From NCBI GenBank assembly GCA_017302035.1, contig JAFLEA010000004.1, positions 21,714 to 85,713 of the forward strand: a stretch of DNA of 64,000 nucleotides. The letters run 5' to 3'. Position 1 is the stretch's first letter; every line of letters begins with the position of its first letter. Shown one piece after another: positions 31,119-41,943 of this stretch. Made by a program: the position numbers and the translations under genes. This DNA comes from Lysobacterales bacterium (GTDB lineage: Bacteria; Pseudomonadota; Gammaproteobacteria; Xanthomonadales; Xanthomonadaceae). A model generated the notes under the pieces. The model had not been told where the DNA came from. It searched no databases and worked only from the letters and a program-made list of their open reading frames with translations.

Positions 31119-33194
31119 ATGACCCATCCGCGTCCCGTCCGCCCCGCGCCTCGCCGCCGGCATCTGCTCCCGGCGCTGTTCGCGCTGCTGATCGCTGCCG
31201 CGCCCGCGGCGGCGAAGGAACTCGCGCGGGCGTCCTCGCCCGGCGGCGTGCTGACCGTGGTCCTGGAATCGCAGCACGAAGGCCGCCTGGCCTACCGGGT
31301 CGAGCGCCGCGGCGAGGCGGTGATCGCGCCTTCGCGGCTGGGCTTCCTGCTCGGCGACGGGCGCCTGGAGCGCAACCTGGAACTGGCCGGCCAGTCCGCC
31401 TCCAGCTTCGATGAGACCTGGGAGCAGCCCTGGGGCGAGCGCCGCTTCGTCCGCAACCACTACAACGAACTGCGGGCCGGCTTCGCCGAGCGGCCCGCCG
31501 GCGGCCGCAGCGTGGGCCGCCGCTTCGACGTGGTGTTCCGCGTCTACGACGACGGCATCGGCTTCCGCTACGAGTTCCCCCGCCAGGCAGCGATGGACGA
31601 AGTCCGGATCCGGCAGGAGCTGACCGAGTTCAAGGTGGCCGGGCCGGCCACCGCCTGGTGGATCCCGGCGTTCGAATGGAACCGCGAGGAATACCTGTAT
31701 TCGCGCACCCCGCTGTCCCAGGTCGCGGTGGCCCAGACCCCGATCACCCTGCGTACCGACCGCGGCCTGCACCTGTCGATCCACGAGGCCGCGCTGGTGG
31801 ACTATGCCGGCATGAACCTGGCCCAGGGCGACGGTGGCGTGCTGCGCGCCGCGCTCACCCCCGGCGACGACCACGGCACCGCGGTGGTGCGCACCACCCC
31901 GTTCGCCACGCCCTGGCGCACGGTCCAGATCGGCGACCGCGCCGGCGACCTGGCCGAGTCGAACCTGATCCTCAACCTCAACGAGCCCAATCGGCTCGGC
32001 GACGTGAGCTGGTTCCGGCCAGCCAAGTACGTGGGCGTGTGGTGGTCGCTGCACCTGGACACGGAGACCTGGTCCACCGGCCCGCGCCATGGCGCCACCA
32101 CCGCGAACACCAAGCGCTACATCGATTTCGCCGCCGCCAACGGCTTCCGCGGCGTGCTGGTGGAAGGCTGGAATCCGGGCTGGGACGGCGACTGGTTCGG
32201 CAACGGCTGGCGCTTCGACTTCACCCGTCCGGTCCCCGATTTCGACCTCGAAGCGCTGGCCGCCTACGGCGCGACCCAGGGCGTGCACCTGATCGGCCAC
32301 CACGAGACCGCCTGTGCGGTCAGCCACTACGAGCGGCAGTTGCCGGCGGCACTGGACCTGTACGCGCGCAACGGGGTGGACGTGGTCAAGACCGGCTATG
32401 TCTGCGATGCCGGCGACATCCAGCGCCAGGATCGCGAAGGCGGCCCGGTGGTGCGCGAGTGGCACGAGGGCCAGTGGATGAGCCGCCACCACCAGCGCGT
32501 GGTCGAGGAAGCCGCCAAGCGCCACATCGCGGTCAACGCGCACGAGCCGATCAAGGACACCGGCCTGCGCCGCACGTATCCGAACTGGATCTCGCGCGAG
32601 GGCGCGCGCGGCATGGAGTTCAACGCCTGGGGCCAGCCGCCCAATCCACCCGAGCACGAGGCCAACCTGGTGTTCACCCGGATGCTGGCCGGACCGATGG
32701 ACTTCACCCCCGGGATCGTCAGCCTCAAGGGCCGCGGCGGGCAGCAGATCGAAAGCACCCTGGCCAAGCAGCTGGCGCTGTATGTGGTGATCTACAGCCC
32801 GATCCAGATGGCGGCCGACCTGCCCGAGCACTATGCCGAGCACCCGGACGCGTTCCAGTTCATCCGCGACGTGGCGGTGGACTGGGACCAGAGCCGGGTG
32901 CTGGATGGCGAGGTCGGCGACTACGTGGTGTTCGCACGCAAGGCCCGTGGCGGCGAGGAATGGTTCCTGGGCGCGGTCACCGACGAGGCCGCGCGGCGGT
33001 TGCGGCTGCCGCTGTCGTTCCTGGAGCCCGGCCGCCGCTATCGCGCCGAGATCTACCGCGACGGCGAACACGCGCACTGGCGGACCGCGCCGTTCGATTT
33101 CGTGCGGGAAACCCGCGAGGTTCGCAGCACCGACACCCTGCCGCTGGTGTTGGCTGCCGGCGGCGGACAGGCGATCCGCTTCGTGCCGCTGTAG
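31119..33194 (+). CDS. Glycoside hydrolase family 97 (alpha-glucosidase, SusB-like)
   Basis: The 691-residue secreted enzyme has a signal peptide (L-F-A-L-L-I-A-A-A-P-A-A-A) and the three GH97 parts: an N-terminal beta-sandwich (S-P-G-G-V-L-T-V-V-L-E), a catalytic barrel with K-Y-V-G-V-W-W-S-L-H-L and V-L-V-E-G-W-N-P-G-W, and a C-terminal all-beta domain. G-H-H-E-T and V-N-A-H-E-P-I-K carry probable acidic catalytic and Ca-binding residues, as in the inverting SusB subgroup. With the pullulanase it should convert branched maltodextrin to glucose in the periplasm. A GC-rich hairpin at 33203-33224 may end the transcript. Confidence 0.92.
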   Translation: MTHPRPVRPAPRRRHLLPALFALLIAAAPAAAKELARASSPGGVLTVVLESQHEGRLAYRVERRGEAVIAPSRLGFLLGDGRLERNLELAGQSASSFDETWEQPWGERRFVRNHYNELRAGFAERPAGGRSVGRRFDVVFRVYDDGIGFRYEFPRQAAMDEVRIRQELTEFKVAGPATAWWIPAFEWNREEYLYSRTPLSQVAVAQTPITLRTDRGLHLSIHEAALVDYAGMNLAQGDGGVLRAALTPGDDHGTAVVRTTPFATPWRTVQIGDRAGDLAESNLILNLNEPNRLGDVSWFRPAKYVGVWWSLHLDTETWSTGPRHGATTANTKRYIDFAAANGFRGVLVEGWNPGWDGDWFGNGWRFDFTRPVPDFDLEALAAYGATQGVHLIGHHETACAVSHYERQLPAALDLYARNGVDVVKTGYVCDAGDIQRQDREGGPVVREWHEGQWMSRHHQRVVEEAAKRHIAVNAHEPIKDTGLRRTYPNWISREGARGMEFNAWGQPPNPPEHEANLVFTRMLAGPMDFTPGIVSLKGRGGQQIESTLAKQLALYVVIYSPIQMAADLPEHYAEHPDAFQFIRDVAVDWDQSRVLDGEVGDYVVFARKARGGEEWFLGAVTDEAARRLRLPLSFLEPGRRYRAEIYRDGEHAHWRTAPFDFVRETREVRSTDTLPLVLAAGGGQAIRFVPL

Positions 33195-33414
33195 CGACTC
33201 CGAGGCGGGCGACGGCGCCCGCCTTGCGGCCCGGTCCGCCGCGCCGGCAGGCAACGGGGACGTTCCAGGCGGGCGAATACGGCGGCGGCCAGCGAAATTT
33301 CCGCGGTTTTCTGCCGTTTCCCCCTTGGCGAAGGCCCGCGCATGCCCTACATTCGCGTTGCCGACACCGTCGGTGCCCCAAATAAACCATCCATTCGAAC
33401 GGAACAGGAAAGTT

Positions 33415-33825
33415 ATGGCGAAGACCACCAAGAAGCCGGCCGCCAAGAAGGCTGCGCCGAAAGCGGCGAAGAAGGCCGCCCCGAAGAAGGCCGCCGCTCC
33501 GGCTGCCGCCAAGCCGCTGAAGGAAGTGCTGGGCAAGTCCGCCCTGGTCAAGCACCTGGCTGAAGCCAGCGCTGTGGCCGCCAAGGACGTCAAGGCCGTG
33601 CTTGCCGCGCTGGAAGGCGCCGTATCCGGCGCGATCAGCAAGAAGGGTGCTGGCAGCTTCACCCTGCCGGGCCTGTTCAAGGTCACCGCGGTCAAGGTGC
33701 CGGCCAAGGCCAAGCGCAAGGGCATCAACCCGTTCACCAAGGAAGAGCAGTGGTTCGCCGCCAAGCCCGCCTCGGTGAAGGTGAAGGTGCGTCCGCTGAA
33801 GAAGCTGAAGGACGCCGCGGCCTGA
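33415..33825 (+). CDS. HU-like DNA-binding protein with Lys/Ala/Pro-rich N-terminal tail
   Basis: The 136-residue protein combines an N-terminal tail of K-K-P-A-A-K-K-A-A-P repeats (residues about 4-35), like eukaryotic histone H1 tails, with a HU/IHF fold: L-G-K-S-A-L-V-K-H-L-A-E, F-T-L-P-G-L-F-K-V and the arm R-K-G-I-N-P-F-T-K-E. The arm keeps the conserved Pro that inserts into DNA. This arrangement is typical of Xanthomonadales. It probably compacts the nucleoid. Strong terminator downstream; single-gene unit. Confidence 0.9.
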   Translation: MAKTTKKPAAKKAAPKAAKKAAPKKAAAPAAAKPLKEVLGKSALVKHLAEASAVAAKDVKAVLAALEGAVSGAISKKGAGSFTLPGLFKVTAVKVPAKAKRKGINPFTKEEQWFAAKPASVKVKVRPLKKLKDAAA

Positions 33826-33850
33826 TCCGCGCGACTTCCCGGGTTTCTCG

Positions 33851-33883
33851 CGGGGCGGCAGCGATGCCGCCCCGTTTCTTTTT
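33851..33883 (+). terminator. Rho-independent terminator after the HU-like gene
   Basis: CGGGGCGGCA and TGCCGCCCCG form a 10-bp stem with loop GCGA, followed by TTTCTTTTT. Confidence 0.9.
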
Positions 33884-33965
33884 GCGGATGGCCCGTCGCG
33901 GTCGTCCGGGAGAGCACGGCGGCCGCGATGCTGGCACCATGGCCGGACTTACCGGGAGGATTCCG

Positions 33966-34547
33966 ATGCAAACCCATGTCCGCCTGCTGTCCCTGCTCGT
34001 GCTTGTGGCCGGTACGGCATTCGCCGCCGCTGCCGTGATCGCCGCCCCGGAAATCAGTGGCCGACGGCTGTCGATCGACGCGGCCGATGCGCAGGGGTTC
34101 CTCGACGGCCGCTTTCCGCACCGGCAGGGCGCGCTCGGCGGGCTGGTCGAGGTGACGGTCGACAAACCGCGGCTGGCGATCCCGCCGGGCAACCGCGTGC
34201 TCCTGTCCATGGATCTGGGCGTGGCCACCGCCGGTGGCGATGCCGTGCCGCTGGGCACGCTCACCCTCAGCAGCGGGCTGCGCTTCGACGCGGGCCAGGG
34301 CGCGTTCTTCCTCGACCAGCCGCGGATCGACCGCTTCAGGCAGACCGGCACCGGCGAGGACCTGAGTCCCGGCAGCCGCGACCTGCTCAACGCCTGGCTG
34401 TCCAGCTATGCGGCCAACCAGCCGGTGTACCGGATCGAACCGGAACTGGCCTCCGCGCTGGGCGGCGTGCAGGTCGAATCGGCCGCGGTGGAGAACGGGC
34501 GGCTGGTGGTGACGTTCAATCGCGACATCGGCGGCGCCCTGCGCTGA
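33966..34547 (+). CDS. DUF1439-like exported protein (YceB-related)
   Basis: This 193-residue protein has a signal peptide but no lipobox Cys, unlike E. coli YceB. The mature part resembles the DUF1439/SMP-like beta-sheet fold: G-R-R-L-S-I-D-A-A-D-A-Q, V-E-V-T-V-D-K-P-R-L-A-I-P-P-G-N-R and the closing L-V-V-T-F-N-R-D. Function unknown; proteins of this fold may bind lipids. GGGAGGATTCCG supports the ATG at 33966. Confidence 0.7.
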   Translation: MQTHVRLLSLLVLVAGTAFAAAAVIAAPEISGRRLSIDAADAQGFLDGRFPHRQGALGGLVEVTVDKPRLAIPPGNRVLLSMDLGVATAGGDAVPLGTLTLSSGLRFDAGQGAFFLDQPRIDRFRQTGTGEDLSPGSRDLLNAWLSSYAANQPVYRIEPELASALGGVQVESAAVENGRLVVTFNRDIGGALR

Positions 34548-34588
34548 CCGGCAGCCGGCCGCGTGGGCGGATGCCGCGCGCGGCCGGA

Positions 34589-35056
34589 TCAGTCCTTGGG
34601 CTGCAGCATCGTCCCGGTGCACTTGGACGAGCCGCAGCGGCAGGCCCAGATCTTCTTCAGTCGCGCCGTGTGCCGCTCGGCCAGGACGATGCCGTAGTTG
34701 TAGGTCAGTTCCTCGCCCGGTGCGATCCTGCGGATCGCCTCGATGAACACCCGGTCCTTCTTGCGGTTCTTCCCGTCGTGTTCGTCGAGCACCGCCTCGC
34801 AGTTGGGATCGCAGCTGTGGTTGATCCAGCGCGCCTTGTTGCCCTTGTGGTTGGCATCGATGACATAGTCGTCGTTGAGCGTGAACAGGAAGGTGTGCCC
34901 GGACTCCACGTCGCCCTCGTCGTCCGCGTCCACTTCGGCATGGGTGCGCCGCTTGCCCTTGTATTCGACGATGCGCTCACCCTTGCGGATGGCGACCAGG
35001 GCGAACACGCCGTTGCCATGGATGTCGGACTGGCGGGCTTCGATCTTGCGGGGCAT
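34589..35056 (-). CDS. SET-domain protein-lysine methyltransferase
   Basis: The 155-residue protein is a complete SET domain, the fold of eukaryotic histone lysine methyltransferases. It has the G-N-G-V-F-A-L-V-A-I-R-K-G-E-R-I opening, R-W-I-N-H-S-C-D-P-N-C (SAM-binding knot), G-E-E-L-T-Y-N-Y with the catalytic Tyr, and a post-SET C-R-C-G-S-S-K-C zinc-binding tail. It is cytoplasmic. Its substrate is unknown; a lysine-rich chromatin protein such as the HU-like tail encoded about 800 bases away is an obvious candidate, but that is inference. The ATG at 35056 precedes M-P-R-K-I-E. Confidence 0.88.
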   Translation of the reverse strand: MPRKIEARQSDIHGNGVFALVAIRKGERIVEYKGKRRTHAEVDADDEGDVESGHTFLFTLNDDYVIDANHKGNKARWINHSCDPNCEAVLDEHDGKNRKKDRVFIEAIRRIAPGEELTYNYGIVLAERHTARLKKIWACRCGSSKCTGTMLQPKD

Positions 35057-35174
35057 TGGCGTTCCGGCGACGAGGGGAAGGCCGATTCTCGCCCATGCCG
35101 CGCCGCAACCCAAGCCCGCGGCCGGTACGCGTCCGGCCGACCGGGGCGGCAGGCAAGGGATCCGTGGCGGACGT

Positions 35175-35363
35175 GGGCCGCTGGTGCCCTGGTACGAACT
35201 GCGCGCAATGTCCGAGGAGGACCAGCGCGCCCTCTACCATTTCGTCCGCGCCCTGGGACCGGCAGGGGAGCGCGCTCCCGAAGCGCTGGCTCCCGGGCAG
35301 GTGCCGGACAGACCACGCCTGGCCATGGTCCTGCCGCCGCCGGGCGCCGCGAACGCGGGCTGA
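35175..35363 (+). pseudogene. Fragment resembling the C-terminal end of a c-type cytochrome
   Basis: The open frame encodes about 62 residues that resemble the C-terminal end of diheme/monoheme cytochrome c proteins: V-P-W-Y-E-L-R-A-M-S-E-E-D-Q-R-A-L-Y, then F-V-R-A-L-G-P-A-G-E and a Pro-rich tail. No heme-binding C-X-X-C-H and no signal peptide precede it in frame. A short protein from the internal ATG at 35209 is possible. It is best read as the remnant of a truncated gene next to the SET gene. Confidence 0.45.
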
Positions 35364-35397
35364 AGCTCGGCCGGGGCATGCTTGGCCGCGCGGGGGT

Positions 35398-35424
35398 AAA
35401 AGCGTACAATTTCGGTACGTTTTA
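35398..35424 (+). promoter_or_regulatory. Inverted-repeat operator in the suf operon promoter
   Basis: AAAAGCGTAC-N7-GTACGTTTTA lies about 20 bases upstream of the Rrf2 gene. The CGTAC/GTACG arms are perfect and A/T tracts flank them. This is a likely binding site for the Rrf2 regulator itself, giving Fe-S-dependent autoregulation of the operon. Confidence 0.6.
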
Positions 35425-35443
35425 ACGCCCCCCCCGTCCCGCC

Positions 35444-35899
35444 ATGCTCCGCGTCACCAAGCTGACCGATTACGCCACCGTGGTCCTGACCGTGCTCGCC
35501 ACGCGCCAGGGCCGGGTGCTGAGCGCCGCCGAACTGGCCGAGCACTCCGGGCTGGAGCAACCCACCGTCAGCAAGTTGCTCAAGCCGCTGGCCCAGGCCG
35601 GGCTGGTCGAAGGCCTGCGCGGCGTGCACGGCGGCTACCGGCTCGCACGCGAGGCGGCCGACATCAGCCTGATCCAGATCGTCGAGGCGATGGAGGGACC
35701 GCTGGCGATGACCGAGTGCAGCCAGCACGACAGCCATTGCGGCATCGCCCACCAGTGCGGCGTGCGTGCCAACTGGCGCCTGATCAACGACGTGGTCGCC
35801 GACGCCCTGCGCGGGGTGACTTTGGCGCAGATGCTGCGCCCGCCCGCCTCCCCTTCCCCTGCCCGCCGGCGCGAGATCGCCGTGCGTGTTTCCAGCTGA
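35444..35899 (+). CDS. Rrf2-family Fe-S-sensing regulator of the suf operon
   Basis: The 151-residue protein has an IscR/Rrf2-type winged HTH ([29 protein letters not shown]). Three Cys follow in [16 protein letters not shown], able to hold an Fe-S cluster. It leads the sufBCDS operon and should repress it when cluster supply is adequate. It is commonly annotated as the SUF system Fe-S cluster assembly regulator. sufB starts 16 bases downstream. Confidence 0.93.
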   Translation: MLRVTKLTDYATVVLTVLATRQGRVLSAAELAEHSGLEQPTVSKLLKPLAQAGLVEGLRGVHGGYRLAREAADISLIQIVEAMEGPLAMTECSQHDSHCGIAHQCGVRANWRLINDVVADALRGVTLAQMLRPPASPSPARRREIAVRVSS

Positions 35900-35915
35900 A
35901 TCCCCAGGCAGCCCC

Positions 35916-37397
<1,482 letters not shown>

Positions 37398-37428
37398 CGC
37401 GCCCCGGAATTCAGGAACGGAAAACAAC

Positions 37429-38264
<836 letters not shown>

Positions 38265-38265
<1 letters not shown>

Positions 38266-39572
38266 TGAGCGCCCTGCTCGACTCCTTCCGCGCCGGATTT
38301 TCGGCGCTGCGCGATCCCGATGCCCTGGAACTGGGCGAGGGCCGCCGCCAGGCGCTGGACGCGCTGCTCGCCGACGGCCTGCCCGGCCCGCGCGAGGAGG
38401 CGTGGAAGTACACTCCGTTGCGTACCCTGGAACGGCGCGGTTTCGCCGCGGCCGACGCGGTGCCGCCGGCATTCGATGCCAGCCTGCTCGAAGGCATCCC
38501 CGCCCCGCGCCTGGTATTCGCCAACGGCCGCTACGACGCGACGCACAGCGACCTGTCCGGCCTGCCGGCCGGAGCGACGGTGCAGGCACTGTCGCAGGTG
38601 CTGGCCGACGGCGAGCCGCGCGACGCCAACTTCCTGCTGCGCCGCTACGAACGCCGCGACGAGGTCTTCGCCCGTGCCAACGCGGCCCTGGCCGAGGAAG
38701 GCGCCGTGGTCCGCACCGAGGCAGGGGTGAAGGCCGAAGCACCGCTGCACCTGGTTTCCGTGGGCGTTCCCCAGGACGGCGACCGTGCCTGGCACCTGCG
38801 CCACCTGGTCCACCTGCGCAACGACTCGGCGCTGGACATCGTCGAGCACCAGCTCGCCGCCGGCGACCATGCGCACCTGTCCACCGAGGTGCTGCAACTG
38901 CACCTGGGCCAGCGCACGCGGATCCGCCACGCCCGGATCCAGGCCGATGCCGCCCGCGCGACCCGCTTCGCCCGCACCGACGCGGTGCTGGCGCGCGAAG
39001 CCGGCTACCGCCGCTTCGACCTGGAACTTGGCGCAGCGCTGTCGCGCAACGAACTCAACGTCCGCCTGGAAGGCGACGCAGCGACCCTGATCGCCAACGG
39101 CGTGCTGCTGGGCGACGCCCGCCGCCACGTCGATACCCGCCTGGGGATCGAGCACATCGCCCGCGACACCGCCTGCGGGCTGACCTGGCGCGGCATCGCC
39201 GATGGCCGCAGCCGGGTGGTGTTCCATGGCGGGATCGGCATCCGCGCCGGCGCCGACGGCACCGACGCGGCGCTGTCGAACAAGAACCTGCTGCTGTCGG
39301 CCGACGCGGAGATCGACACCCAACCGGTGCTGGTGATCGATGCCGACGAGGTCAAGGCCGCGCACGGCGCCACTGTCGGCCAGCTCGACGCCAACGCGCT
39401 GTTCTACCTGCGCTCGCGCGGCGTGCCCGAGGCCCGGGCGCGGCGCCTGCTGACCGTGGCCTTCTGCCGCGAACCGTTGCTGGCGCTGGAAGACGACGGG
39501 CTGCGTGCGCTGCTGCTGGCCCGCCTCGATGCGGCCCTGGCGTCTGGTTCGCTGGGCGGGGACGGCGCATGA
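38265..39572 (+). CDS. sufD: Fe-S cluster assembly protein SufD
   Basis: The 435-residue SufD is the partner of SufB in SufBC2D and is needed for iron entry. It has the same beta-helix fold as SufB, and the conserved G-Q-L-D-A-N-A-L-F-Y-L-R-S-R-G-V-P stretch near residue 375. K-Y-T-P-L-R-T-L lies near residue 47. Translation is coupled to both sufC (1-base overlap) and sufS (4-base ATGA overlap). Confidence 0.96.
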
Positions 39573-40810
39573 ACGCACCCTCGCAGGCCACGGAGGGGGT
39601 CGACTGGGCACGGGTGCGTGCGGACTTCCCGCTGCTGCAGCGCGAGGTCCACGGCAAGCCGCTGCTTTACTTCGACAACGCCAACACCTCGCAGAAGCCG
39701 CTGCCGGTCATCGCCGCCCAGGACGACTTCTATCGCCGTCGCAACGCCAACGTCAGTCGCGCGGTGCACGCACTGGGCACCGAGGCCACCGACGCCTACG
39801 AGGCCGCGCGCGCCCGTCTCGCCCACTTCCTGGGTGCGCGCGCCGACGAACTGGTGTTGTGCAGCGGCACCACCTTCGCGCTCAACCTTGTGGCCTATTC
39901 GTGGGCGCTGCCGCGGCTGGAGGCCGGCGACGTCATCCTGATCTCGCGGATGGAGCACCACGCCAACATCGTGCCCTGGCAACTGGTGGCCGAGCGCACC
40001 GGCGCCAGGATCAGGGTGGCCGAGATCCTGGCCGACGGCAGCCTCGACCTGGACGCGCTGTACCGGGCGATGACCCCGGAAGTGAAGCTGCTGGCGGTGA
40101 CCCACGTTTCCAACGTGCTCGGCACGGTGAATCCGGTGCGCGAAATCTGCCGCGAGGCGCGTCGCCGCGGCATCGTCACCGTGGTCGACGGTTCCCAGGC
40201 CGCGCCGCACCTGAAGCTGGACCTGGCGACGATCGGCTGCGACTTCTACGCGGTCACCGGGCACAAGATGTGCGGCCCCACCGGCACCGGCGCACTGTGG
40301 GCCCGGCGCGAGCATCTCGCCGCGATGCCGCCGTTCCTCGGCGGCGGCGAGATGATCAAGGAGGTCAGCTTCGAGGGCACGGTGTTCAACGATCCGCCGC
40401 GGAAGTTCGAGGCCGGCACACCCAATATCTCTGGCGTCGTCGGCCTGGGCGCGGCGGTGGACTACCTGGAATCGCTGGGCATGGCGAACGTCAAGGCGCG
40501 CGAGGCCGGGTTGCTGGCGCACGCCACCGAGGCGATGCAGGCCATCCCGGGACTGCGCATCCTGGGTACCGCAGCGGACAAGGCGGCGGTGATTTCCTTC
40601 GTGATCGAAGGCGTGCATGCGCACGACATGGCCACCCTGCTCGACCTGGAGGGTGTGGCCATACGCTCGGGCCAGCATTGCGCGCATCCGCTGCTGCAAT
40701 GGTTCGGGGTGACCGCCACCCTGCGTATCTCGCTGGCTTTCTACAATACCCATGAAGAGATCGATCGCTTCATCGCCGCCCTGCTGAAGGCGCGTCGGCT
40801 ACTGGCCTGA
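39569..40810 (+). CDS. sufS: Cysteine desulfurase SufS
   Basis: The 413-residue PLP enzyme takes sulfur from cysteine for SUF. Landmarks are Y-F-D-N-A-N-T-S-Q-K-P, R-A-V-H-A-L-G, the PLP lysine in T-G-H-K-M-C-G-P-T-G, and R-S-G-Q-H-C-A-H-P-L with the catalytic Cys, typical of group II desulfurases. Y-F-D-N-A-N replaces the usual Y-L-D-N-A-A. No sufE/sufU gene is adjacent, so the sulfur acceptor must be elsewhere. Confidence 0.97.
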   Translation: MNAPSQATEGVDWARVRADFPLLQREVHGKPLLYFDNANTSQKPLPVIAAQDDFYRRRNANVSRAVHALGTEATDAYEAARARLAHFLGARADELVLCSGTTFALNLVAYSWALPRLEAGDVILISRMEHHANIVPWQLVAERTGARIRVAEILADGSLDLDALYRAMTPEVKLLAVTHVSNVLGTVNPVREICREARRRGIVTVVDGSQAAPHLKLDLATIGCDFYAVTGHKMCGPTGTGALWARREHLAAMPPFLGGGEMIKEVSFEGTVFNDPPRKFEAGTPNISGVVGLGAAVDYLESLGMANVKAREAGLLAHATEAMQAIPGLRILGTAADKAAVISFVIEGVHAHDMATLLDLEGVAIRSGQHCAHPLLQWFGVTATLRISLAFYNTHEEIDRFIAALLKARRLLA

Positions 40811-40963
40811 GAGGACGGCAGGCCCCGGCCGACGCCACCGTTCCCGCCACCCAGGCGTGCATGCTTCGCGCAGCCGACCGCCCGTCGGCTGCGCGGGAGC
40901 GGCGAGGACGGCCCCCAAGTAGCAGTCTTAGCAACGGCCCGGATACGTCCTAGAATTCCTGCC

Positions 40964-41506
40964 ATGGATTCCCTCACGTTCCGCGCAGCCACCGAAGCCG
41001 ACATCCCGGCACTGGTCGAACTGGTCACCGCCGCCTACCGCGGCGATGCCAGCCGCGCCGGCTGGACCACCGAGGCGGACATGCTCGATGGCCAGCGCAT
41101 CGATCCCGAAGTGCTGGGCGCCGACATCCTCCGGCCGCGCAGCGTGGTCCTGTTGGCCGAACGCGACGGAGCACTGCTCGCCTGTGCCCATGTGGCCGAG
41201 GAGGATGGCGCCGGCTACTTCGGCATGTTCGCCGTGCGTCCCGAGCTGCAGGGCGGCGGCGTGGGCAAGGCACTGCTGGCCGAGGCCGAACGTCGGGTCC
41301 GCGAGGACTGGCGCCTGCCCGCCATGCGCATGACCGTGATCGACATCCGCGACAGTCTGATCGCGTTCTACCAGCGGCGCGGCTACGTCCGCACCGGCAT
41401 CCACAAGCCTTTCCCCTACGGCGACGAGCGCTTCGGCATCCCGCTGCGCGACGATCTGCGCTTCGAGGTGCTGGAGAAGGACCTGCGCGCGGAGACCGCG
41501 GCGTGA
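40964..41506 (+). CDS. GNAT-family N-acetyltransferase
   Basis: The 180-residue protein has the GNAT fold: F-R-A-A-T-E-A-D-I-P-A-L at the start, the acetyl-CoA-binding V-R-P-E-L-Q-G-G-G-V-G-K-A-L-L near residue 95 and I-A-F-Y-Q-R-R-G-Y-V-R-T-G near 150. Substrate unknown. TTAGCA-N17-TAGAAT (40928-40956) is a possible promoter. Its -10 box ends only eight bases before the ATG, so a near-leaderless transcript is possible. It overlaps the Rieske gene by four bases. Confidence 0.9.
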   Translation: MDSLTFRAATEADIPALVELVTAAYRGDASRAGWTTEADMLDGQRIDPEVLGADILRPRSVVLLAERDGALLACAHVAEEDGAGYFGMFAVRPELQGGGVGKALLAEAERRVREDWRLPAMRMTVIDIRDSLIAFYQRRGYVRTGIHKPFPYGDERFGIPLRDDLRFEVLEKDLRAETAA

Positions 41507-41835
41507 GCGAAGCCTGGACCTTCGTCTGCCCCGCCGGCCGGTTGCTGCCGGGCGAAACGCAATCGGTGTTCGACGAGGTCACCGGCGCGCCGATCCTGGT
41601 GGTCAATCTCGACGGCGATCTGTATGCGCTGGAGGACCGCTGCAGCCACGAGGACTTCGAGCTGTCCGCCGGCAGCGTCGATCCGGCCGAAGGCAGCGTC
41701 GAGTGCGTACTGCATGGCGCCCGCTTCGATCTCCGCGACGGCCGCGCACTGTGCGCCCCGGCTTATTCGCCGGTGCCGAAGTTCCCGGTTAAGGTCGAAG
41801 ACGGCGGAATCTGGGCCCGCGACGACCGCGGCTGA
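41503..41835 (+). CDS. Rieske [2Fe-2S] non-heme ferredoxin
   Basis: The 110-residue Rieske protein has ligands C47-S-H49 and C68-V-L-H71, the C-X-H ... C-X2-H set of soluble Rieske ferredoxins. It lacks a signal peptide or membrane anchor. Such small proteins carry electrons to oxygenases or are found in suf operons. Its position after sufS suggests a role in Fe-S metabolism, or a reporter-like client of the assembly system. Confidence 0.93.
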   Translation: MSEAWTFVCPAGRLLPGETQSVFDEVTGAPILVVNLDGDLYALEDRCSHEDFELSAGSVDPAEGSVECVLHGARFDLRDGRALCAPAYSPVPKFPVKVEDGGIWARDDRG

Positions 41836-41871
41836 TGCGGCCTGCGGCAGGACGCGCGCGCTCGCGTTGCA

Positions 41872-41890
41872 AATGATAATCCGTCTCATT
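41872..41890 (+). promoter_or_regulatory. Fur box 1
   Basis: AATGATAATCCGTCTCATT is a 19-base palindrome with AATGA/TCATT arms, close to the Fur consensus of repeated GATAAT hexamers. It lies about 55 bases before the small protein gene and upstream of the first TonB receptor. Confidence 0.75.
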
Positions 41891-41943
41891 ATTATGGATG
41901 GATATCCAGGCCAACCCGGGCATCTGCAACGGCCCGACCGATC

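Noticed and set aside
31065-34622. An 1185-codon minus-strand open frame over GH97 and HU
   Set aside because: It is antisense to well-supported genes and has no domain. Similar long frames occur opposite most GC-rich genes here.
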